From Dysgonamonadaceae bacterium (GTDB lineage Bacteria; Bacteroidota; Bacteroidia; Bacteroidales; Azobacteroidaceae), in NCBI GenBank assembly GCA_031284225.1, contig JAITAH010000337.1:1-11377 (forward strand): a stretch of 11,377 nucleotides of DNA, in the 5' to 3' direction. How positions within the stretch are numbered: position 1 is the stretch's first letter; each line of letters begins with the position of its first letter. A model generated the notes under the pieces. The model was given only the letters and a program-made list of their open reading frames with translations, made no database searches and was not told the DNA's origin. Below, piece by piece: positions 1-5,759 of this stretch. A program made the position numbers and the translations under genes.

Positions 1-1
1 T

Positions 2-673
2 ATCAATACGGATAAATATGCCCAGTTATTGCCCGAAAACAGATATATAATTCCGTCTATGATTCTTACGATCAAGTCGGCAGATCGCCGGCAATACGGT
101 TTGCTGCCGGTACAGGTGAATACGGCAGGTTTGTCGCCCGATACAACTTATGTCATCCCTTTGCGAATCAAAAGCGCTTCGCGGTATAAAATCAATCCGG
201 ATAAAATGAATGTGCTTTACTGCGTTCGTACTAAGAATTACTATGCTTCTCAAAATCCGACAACCGATTACGGTTCGAGAGGAACTACGCAAGGCGAAAA
301 TGCCGACGCCCCCGAAGCATTGAATATTATCAAGCGGATTGTGCCGCTTTCCAGAAACTCGATTCGTTTTTATCCCGGTCGCTTAAACTACGACAATAGA
401 ACAGCTACTATCGACGAGTTGCAGAAAAACGCAGTAATTATTCAGGTAAACAGTAATCGTTCGGTCGATCTTCTACCGTATGGTACGCTGCAAATCGAAA
501 AAATCAACGAATATAGTACCGACAATATTTATGAAGAAATAGCGTATGGAAACTTGAAACGTTGTACCTTCTACCTGCATTACAAATACCGCACGCAAAA
601 CAATGACGGTAGTTACGGCGAGTGGATATTTGTGAACGAAAGCCTGCGGATCGACAGGAATAAAAACGAATAG
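2..673 (+). CDS. DUF1735 / BT_3044-like surface lipoprotein, C-terminal part (5' end outside window)
   Basis: The reading frame is open to the left edge, so this is the last ~223 residues of a longer protein. The first ~55 visible residues (LLPENRYIIP, then a beta-rich stretch ending TTYVIPLRI) match the second half of the DUF1735 (BT_3987-like N-terminal) beta-sandwich. The remainder, ending in F-Y-L-H-Y-K-Y-R and W-I-F-V-N-E-S-L-R, fits the BT_3044-like C-terminal domain (formerly DUF4361). Proteins of this architecture are cell-surface lipoproteins encoded next to SusC/SusD pairs and are thought to help bind glycans; the signal peptide would lie outside the window. The family call is from memory of the motifs. 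The gene ends in TAG and is followed within 16 nt by a strong terminator, so it is probably the last gene of its operon. Confidence 0.75.
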   Translation: MNTDKYAQLLPENRYIIPSMILTIKSADRRQYGLLPVQVNTAGLSPDTTYVIPLRIKSASRYKINPDKMNVLYCVRTKNYYASQNPTTDYGSRGTTQGENADAPEALNIIKRIVPLSRNSIRFYPGRLNYDNRTATIDELQKNAVIIQVNSNRSVDLLPYGTLQIEKINEYSTDNIYEEIAYGNLKRCTFYLHYKYRTQNNDGSYGEWIFVNESLRIDRNKNE

Positions 674-688
674 GTTTTAGCAACCACC

Positions 689-734
689 GGCTGTTTGAGA
701 ATCGGAGATGCTCAAACAGCCCTTTTATCCTTTT
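689..734 (+). terminator. Intrinsic terminator after the surface lipoprotein gene
   Basis: A perfect 11-bp inverted repeat (GGCTGTTTGAG at 689-699, CTCAAACAGCC at 711-721) with an 11-nt loop is followed at once by a T-rich run (TTTTATCCTTTT, 723-734). This is a textbook rho-independent terminator. It ends only 4 nt before the start codon of the next gene (739), which leaves no room for a separate promoter after it, so the hairpin may also act as an attenuator in the leader of the downstream gene. Confidence 0.85.
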
Positions 735-738
735 ATCA

Positions 739-2565
739 ATGATTGTGGAAAGATTTATTCAGACAATAACCGCCCGGCGAATCATCAGCGGTTTCATCTT
801 TCTGTTTGCGTGGTATTGGTTTGCGTGCATGAACCGCTACAATACCCTGTACTATCAGGAACAGACTCAATTGTTTTTATTCAATCCCTTGTATTTTCAT
901 ACGTATTGGACGCAGGTGGGAGGTATTATTCTCTATGCAGGTTCATTTTTTACCCAGTTCAGCTATTTCCCGGCGTTGGGGGCCTGTATTTACGGAGGCG
1001 CGGTTTGGCTGACGGCTGTTCTGTATAACTGCATTCGGAAGTATTACCGGCTGAATGGTTGGTATGTGCTGTCTTTTTTCCCAGCCGTCTGCATGATTTT
1101 CGCCAATGTCGATTTGAATTTTAGGCTGTCTTACACGTTGAGCCTGCCGCTTGTTTTGGTATTCTTCCGGATTTATCTTTCGCTTCCTTTGCGGTATCGG
1201 TCTGTCTGTGCCGCGCTGATGATTTTTCTGGTTTACCTGATAGCCGGCGGTAATGTATTTCTGTTGTTATTGCTGTTGTTGTGTGATGTGTTTTTCGGAC
1301 AGAAATCGAGTATCGTTCAAAAAACAGGAAAGGCGCTTATTTGTACGGTTTTAAGTTTAATCATCCCCTGGTGTGCCTGGCGATTCGGATATGTCGTTCC
1401 TCTGAAGGATGCCTTTTTAGAAGCAAGTCCCTGGAATTTGTTTTACCCGAACTATTTCTATGCAATGGCTTGGCTGGCTTTCCCCGTTCTGTTGCTTGCC
1501 GGACTCGCTGCCGAAAGAAGAAAACAGACCGGAAACGCTTCGGGAAAATGGTTAAACCCGGTCAATACTCTGTTGACTATCGGATTGTTGGCCGGCGGTA
1601 TTGGCTGGTCGTACAACAAACAGGCCAACCTGACGGTACAAATGAGTTATCTGCTCGAAAAAGGAGAGTGGAAAAAAGTAACCGAACTATCCTCCCTGAC
1701 CCTGCCCAGCGAATTGACGTCCTGTTTCAATAACATCGCCTTGTCGAAGACCGGCGAACTGTCCGGGCAGATGTTTCATTACAACCAAGTGGGTGCAGGC
1801 GGTTTGCTGTTGGGAAAGAAAAACGGCTATTTCAACCGTTACGCCATGGGAGTTCTGTTCTATCATTTGGGAATAGTGGCCGAAGCCAAACATTGCGCAT
1901 TTGAAGCCCTGGTCGGAAATTCGATTTTCAAAGAACCGGGGGCGCAGGCGCTTCGATATCTGGTAAATACATCTATTCTGCAGCGCAATCAGGCCGATTT
2001 TGATAAATACATCCGCTTTTTCGACCAAAGTTTGTTTTACCGCCGGTGGGCGAAACTGCAAAAAGAGCGCATGAATCAAGCCGTCTTGCATCCGGATGCG
2101 CCTGTCGAAGGGCTTTCTAAACCGGAGGTTTGCAAGGATTTCTTTATTAACTACAAATACATCCATTCGTCGTTGCTGTATTTGCTGGAAAGTAATCCGC
2201 ACAATCAGACAGCATTTGAATACTTGATGGCATATTATATGCTGCAAAAAGATTTTGGATCCGCCAGGAATTGTCTGGACAAGTATTACGCCCGTTTCAA
2301 TTACCGGGAAATGCCTGCTCATTGGGAAGAATTATTGGCGTTGTACTATCAAATCAACCGGCACATCGTGCCGACCTTGCCCGTAAGCAGGGAAACCGCC
2401 GAGCGTTACGAACAGTTCCGAATACTGATTATGGCGCCTTCTTCCGGAGAAATCAGCCGGTTATTAAAATCCCGATACGGAAATACCTATTGGTATTATA
2501 CGACTTTTACGCCTGTTTCTTTATTTAGCGAAGCTACCGAACATGAATCGAAAACTATTTATTAA
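739..2565 (+). CDS. DUF6057-family polytopic membrane protein with soluble C-terminal half
   Basis: 608 residues. About nine or ten hydrophobic segments lie in residues 15-31, 57-98 (two), 107-124, 130-148, 155-187 (probably two), 199-217, 238-258 and 275-291. The C-terminal half (about 295-608) is hydrophilic and helical, with repeat-like patterns (for example 363-425 and 467-520) that suggest TPR-like helices. The N-terminal N-T-L-Y-Y-Q-E-Q-T-Q-L-F-L patch and overall plan fit DUF6057, a Bacteroidetes family of unknown function; this call is from memory. The start at 739 is the first ATG in frame and includes the first membrane segment. No Shine-Dalgarno is visible. The 3' end overlaps the next gene by 23 nt, so the two are probably translated from one mRNA and work together, most likely in the inner membrane. 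The biochemical role is unknown. Confidence 0.75.
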   Translation: MIVERFIQTITARRIISGFIFLFAWYWFACMNRYNTLYYQEQTQLFLFNPLYFHTYWTQVGGIILYAGSFFTQFSYFPALGACIYGGAVWLTAVLYNCIRKYYRLNGWYVLSFFPAVCMIFANVDLNFRLSYTLSLPLVLVFFRIYLSLPLRYRSVCAALMIFLVYLIAGGNVFLLLLLLLCDVFFGQKSSIVQKTGKALICTVLSLIIPWCAWRFGYVVPLKDAFLEASPWNLFYPNYFYAMAWLAFPVLLLAGLAAERRKQTGNASGKWLNPVNTLLTIGLLAGGIGWSYNKQANLTVQMSYLLEKGEWKKVTELSSLTLPSELTSCFNNIALSKTGELSGQMFHYNQVGAGGLLLGKKNGYFNRYAMGVLFYHLGIVAEAKHCAFEALVGNSIFKEPGAQALRYLVNTSILQRNQADFDKYIRFFDQSLFYRRWAKLQKERMNQAVLHPDAPVEGLSKPEVCKDFFINYKYIHSSLLYLLESNPHNQTAFEYLMAYYMLQKDFGSARNCLDKYYARFNYREMPAHWEELLALYYQINRHIVPTLPVSRETAERYEQFRILIMAPSSGEISRLLKSRYGNTYWYYTTFTPVSLFSEATEHESKTIY

Positions 2566-3988
2566 TCTGACGGGCTGGATAAGCGCCACTTTGCTTTTCT
2601 GCACCTGTTCGAACGTTGAGGACGCCATACGATGCGACCGGGAAATCTGCCTTTTCCCTGATTATCCCGAAACGGTGATTCCTTACAATATCTGTCCGTT
2701 GAATTTCCGGATCGATACCGAAGGCGACGCCTTTCGGGTGCGCTTTGTGGCTGGAACGGATTCGTTCGAAGTACGATCGTCCGGCAACGTGAATATCCCG
2801 CTAAAAAAATGGAAACGGCTGTTGGAAAACCATCCCGGAGAATATCTGGTGATGAAGTTCTTCGTTCGAAGCGGCTCCACCGTCCGGCAATACAGGGACA
2901 AACACTTGCTCATCGCCGCCGAACCGCTGGATCCATATCTGGTTTACCGGCTCATTGAACCGGGATACGAGTTGTGGGCGAAAATGGGCATCTATCAGCG
3001 ATGTTTGGAAAATTTTGAAGAGAAACCCGTCCTGCTGAATGTCCAAACGGAACGCAATTGCATAAATTGCCATTCCTTCCGCCGGAATCGTCCTGAAGAC
3101 ATGCTTTTCCACCTGCGCACCACGTATGGAGGCTCCGTGCTGGTCAAGAACGGAAAAGCTCGAAAGGTCGATACAAAATCGCCGGACGAAATATCAGCTG
3201 GAGTTTATCCCCGCTGGCATCCCGATGGACGCTATGTCGCATTTTCCGTCAATGCCACCCACCAGTCTTTCCATGCGGCTAATGAAAACGTGCTGGAGGT
3301 CTATGATAAAGAATCGGATATCATTCTCTTCGACACCGAAACCGGCCGGAAACTGACCGATACCGTTATTCACCGTGCCGACCGTTTTGAAACCCATCCC
3401 GAATGGTCGTCCGACGGACGTTTCCTCTATTTTTGCAGCGCTATGGCGCGTACGATGCCTCAACAATACGATTCATTGCGTTACGATTTGTTGCGTGTTG
3501 CTTTCGATCCCGCCACCGGACGTTTCGGTACAACAATCGATACGCTGCTTTCGTCGGAATGCCTGAAAAAAAGCGCCGCCTTCCCCCGTATATCGCCCGA
3601 CGGGAAATTCCTTGCCGTTTGCCTGACTACTTACGGAACGTTTCCGATTTGGCATCACGACAACGATCTCTATCTGTTGAATTTGCAAACCGGAGAGCTA
3701 AGCCCCTTACAGGCAATCAACAGCGATGCAAGCGATAGCTACCACTCGTGGTCGTCCAACGGACGATGGATGGTGTTCAGCAGCCGCCGCATTGGCGGCC
3801 TTTACACCCGTCCCTTCATTGCCTATTTCGACCGCCAGGGGCATTTTCACTCGCCTTTTCTGCTTCCGCAGAAAAACCCCGAATATTACGACTTCTTAAT
3901 GAAATCTTACAACGTTCCGGAACTGATTGTCGGTAAAATTAAACTTTCGTCCAGAACGTTTGAGAGGGTGGCTAAGCGCGGAAGTTAA
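2543..3988 (+). CDS. PD40/TolB-like beta-propeller lipoprotein with one CxxCH heme-c motif
   Basis: 481 residues. An N-terminal hydrophobic segment ends in L-L-F-C-T-C-S-N; Cys22 is the best candidate for lipidation, although its lipobox is poor, and export is likely either way. Residues ~40-170 form a distinct N-terminal domain containing PYLVYRLIEPGYELW (131-145). Then comes CINCH at residues 173-177 (3059-3073), a canonical CxxCH heme-c site. From ~220 there are WD40-like PD40 blades: GVYPRWHPDGR (220-230), HPEWSSDGRFLYF (285-297), FPRISPDGKFLAV (347-359) and HSWSSNGRWMVF (401-412). Bacteroidetes homologues with NCxNCHSF are, as I recall, annotated as PD40 proteins or loosely as cytochrome-c biogenesis proteins. 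The overlap with the DUF6057 gene suggests joint expression. The role is unknown; heme binding is inferred from the motif alone, and no Met or His axial ligand can be assigned. Confidence 0.75.
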   Translation: MNRKLFINLTGWISATLLFCTCSNVEDAIRCDREICLFPDYPETVIPYNICPLNFRIDTEGDAFRVRFVAGTDSFEVRSSGNVNIPLKKWKRLLENHPGEYLVMKFFVRSGSTVRQYRDKHLLIAAEPLDPYLVYRLIEPGYELWAKMGIYQRCLENFEEKPVLLNVQTERNCINCHSFRRNRPEDMLFHLRTTYGGSVLVKNGKARKVDTKSPDEISAGVYPRWHPDGRYVAFSVNATHQSFHAANENVLEVYDKESDIILFDTETGRKLTDTVIHRADRFETHPEWSSDGRFLYFCSAMARTMPQQYDSLRYDLLRVAFDPATGRFGTTIDTLLSSECLKKSAAFPRISPDGKFLAVCLTTYGTFPIWHHDNDLYLLNLQTGELSPLQAINSDASDSYHSWSSNGRWMVFSSRRIGGLYTRPFIAYFDRQGHFHSPFLLPQKNPEYYDFLMKSYNVPELIVGKIKLSSRTFERVAKRGS

Positions 3989-4008
3989 AGAAAACGGACA
4001 GAGGCAAG

Positions 4009-4206
4009 ATGGAAACCATTCTTCATCGCATCAAAGCGTATTTGTACAACAATCCGCTGACGACGGGTGATATTCGCGATTTCATTGCCCACGCCATTTC
4101 CGAACGCTCGCTCAACAGACGGTATTCCCTGGAAGTAGGAACGACGCAGTACGACGTCAGTTTCCTGCTGAAAGAGCCGCCTATCGTTCATGCGATAAAA
4201 TACTGA
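4009..4206 (+). pseudogene. Remnant of a HU-like/DUF4469-type protein with the middle deleted (or a divergent small protein)
   Basis: A 65-codon ORF starting 20 nt after the propeller gene, with a fair ribosome-binding site (AGAGG, 6 nt before ATG). Residues 7-36 (I-K-A-Y-L-Y-N-N-P-L-T, then D-F-I-A-H-A-I-S-E-R-S-L-N) resemble the N-terminus of Bacteroidetes HU-like DNA-binding/DUF4469 proteins, which normally run to over 200 residues. The expected continuation (a conserved R-G-G-A-D-I-S region) is absent in all three frames. The last 29 residues (Y-S-L-E-V-G-T-T-Q-Y ... L-L-K-E-P) instead resemble the C-terminal end of the same family. The simplest reading is an in-frame internal deletion of roughly 150-200 codons. 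The resemblance is from memory. A small functional protein cannot be excluded because the ORF is intact and has an RBS. Confidence 0.45.
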
Positions 4207-4426
4207 CCATACTCTATTCCCCCTATATATCAAGGATTTTTTATATGCTCATCTAAAAAGTCTTTAGGCGTTCGTGTGAAAAATCTTTGTATAAATGTAT
4301 TAAACGGAGGCATATTTGGATAGATTTTAGATGTATTATAACAGATAACCCGCTTTTGTTGCCGGTTTTGATTGAAATTCCCCCTTTTTTGACAGGAAAC
4401 AAACCCCTCGTTTCATTTCTTTACAA

Positions 4427-4460
4427 TATCTTTGTGGAAAATGATACGCGTATTTGTATC
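4427..4460 (+). promoter_or_regulatory. Putative promoter (-7 box) and palindromic operator ahead of the permease gene
   Basis: TATCTTTG at 4427-4434 is a perfect match to the Bacteroidetes -7 box TAnnTTTG. It would place the transcript start near 4441 and give a ~44-nt A/T-rich leader before the ATG at 4485. I see no convincing -33 TTTG at the usual ~20-nt spacing, so this is a half-supported promoter. Just downstream, at the expected start of transcription, lies ATACGCGTAT (4444-4453, a perfect 10-bp palindrome), nested in a GATAC ... GTATC inverted repeat (4443-4447 and 4456-4460). It could be a repressor site. The rest of the 4207-4484 gap shows only weak A/T-rich hairpins and no gene. 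Confidence 0.4.
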
Positions 4461-4484
4461 GCAGTAAATTTTAAATCTTTTGAC

Positions 4485-5759
4485 ATGGCACAAGCACACT
4501 CAGACACGAGCCGGACAGGGCCTTTCATCACGCTGGTTTTTTTATTCTTCATTGTCGGTTTTCTGACTACGGCCAATGCCCAGTTTCAGGGTCCGCTGAA
4601 AGCCGCTTTTCTCGAAGGCGTCGGCAACCTGAAAAATACGTTTGCGACGCTGATTACCTTTTCCTGGTTCCTGGCCTATCCCTTTTGCGGCGGCGTCGGC
4701 ACAGCATGGATTGGTCGCTACGGCTATAAAGGCACGCTGCTCCGGTCGCTTTTTGTGATGATTGCCGGTTTGGGACTCTTTTTCCTCTCGTCGTGGTTTA
4801 CCGTGCGTTTTCCGGCGGCTAAGTTGCCTGTGGGAACAAACGTTGTGCCCTGGGGCTTTTTTATCTTCCTGCTGGGTTCGTTCACGGCAGGCGCGTCGGC
4901 TACCATCATGCAGGTAGTGATTAATCCTTACCTGAGCGCCTGTTACGTAAAAGGTACGCAGCCCGTACAGCGGTTGGCGGTTGGCGGATCGGCCAATTCC
5001 ATCGGAACCACCATTGCTCCTTGGTTCGTTACCGGAATCATTTTTGGCGGTTTGGCCATGGAAGAAATCCAGGTAAGCCGCTTAATGTTGCCTTTCGCTT
5101 CGCTGATGGGAGTTCTGGCGCTGGTGGCCGCCGTTTTATTCCGGCTATCGATGCCCGACATGGCGGACACCCGGGCTATTGCCGGCGAAAAGCTGGAAAA
5201 AAGCATCTGGTCGTTCCGACACTTAACGTTGGGAGTGATTGCTATTTTCTTTTATGTAGGGGTCGAGGTTTGCATTGGCGCCAATATTAATCTGTATGCT
5301 ATCGAACTCGGTTATCTGAATCCGGCTTTGATGGCAACGCTTTATTGGGGCGGCCTGTTGATCGGACGTTTAGTTGGCAGTTCGCTAAGTACGGTTTCCC
5401 CACGGATACAGTTAATGGTTACTACGATGGGCGCTGCATTGCTTACTTTGTTAGCTATCGCAACGAACAATCCTTGGCTATTGGCGGCCGTCGGTTTGTT
5501 CCATTCTATTATGTGGGGAGCCATATTTACTTTGTCGGTGGCTAAACTGGGCAAATATACATCCGCAGCCTCAGGCGTATTTATGATTGGTGTTGTGGGT
5601 GGAGCTATCCTACCGCTACTGCAAGGCGTCATGGCCGATGTTTGGGGCAGCTGGCGCTGCTCATGGTGGATGGTCGTTGCCGGAGAATTATTTATGCTGT
5701 ATTACGCCCTGGCAGGTTCGCGAATTCATTTATCTGTAGAAAATAACCCAAACCAATGA
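4485..5759 (+). CDS. FHS-family MFS sugar permease (FucP-like), lacking the FucP acidic pair
   Basis: 424 residues with about twelve hydrophobic segments, the usual size for fucose/glucose/N-acetylglucosamine permeases of the FHS family in the inner membrane. FHS hallmarks: V-I-N-P-Y-L (145-150), L-A-V-G-G-S-A-N-S-I-G-T-T-I-A-P in the middle, Y-V-G-V-E-V, and a late S-I-M-W-G-A-I-F-T-L ... G-V-V-G-G-A-I-L-P-L block. Start: an in-frame ATG exists at 4287, but the extra 66 codons translate the promoter region and are not family-like; 4485 opens directly into helix 1. An ungapped alignment from memory with E. coli FucP puts Ala32 at Asp46 and Gln143 at Glu135, so both residues required for proton coupling there are missing. 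It overlaps the GH9 gene by 4 nt (ATGA), indicating coupled translation and a shared substrate. The substrate is unknown; sugar transport is likely. Confidence 0.85.
   Translation: MAQAHSDTSRTGPFITLVFLFFIVGFLTTANAQFQGPLKAAFLEGVGNLKNTFATLITFSWFLAYPFCGGVGTAWIGRYGYKGTLLRSLFVMIAGLGLFFLSSWFTVRFPAAKLPVGTNVVPWGFFIFLLGSFTAGASATIMQVVINPYLSACYVKGTQPVQRLAVGGSANSIGTTIAPWFVTGIIFGGLAMEEIQVSRLMLPFASLMGVLALVAAVLFRLSMPDMADTRAIAGEKLEKSIWSFRHLTLGVIAIFFYVGVEVCIGANINLYAIELGYLNPALMATLYWGGLLIGRLVGSSLSTVSPRIQLMVTTMGAALLTLLAIATNNPWLLAAVGLFHSIMWGAIFTLSVAKLGKYTSAASGVFMIGVVGGAILPLLQGVMADVWGSWRCSWWMVVAGELFMLYYALAGSRIHLSVENNPNQ

Noticed and set aside
4252..4275. CTAAA/TTTAG mini-hairpin as a terminator for the small ORF
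   Set aside because: The stem is only 5 A/T-rich base pairs with no following T-run.
4287..4484. N-terminal extension of the permease from the in-frame ATG at 4287
   Set aside because: The extra 66 codons cover the TAnnTTTG box and palindrome, give no family-like sequence, and would place a non-hydrophobic tail before helix 1.
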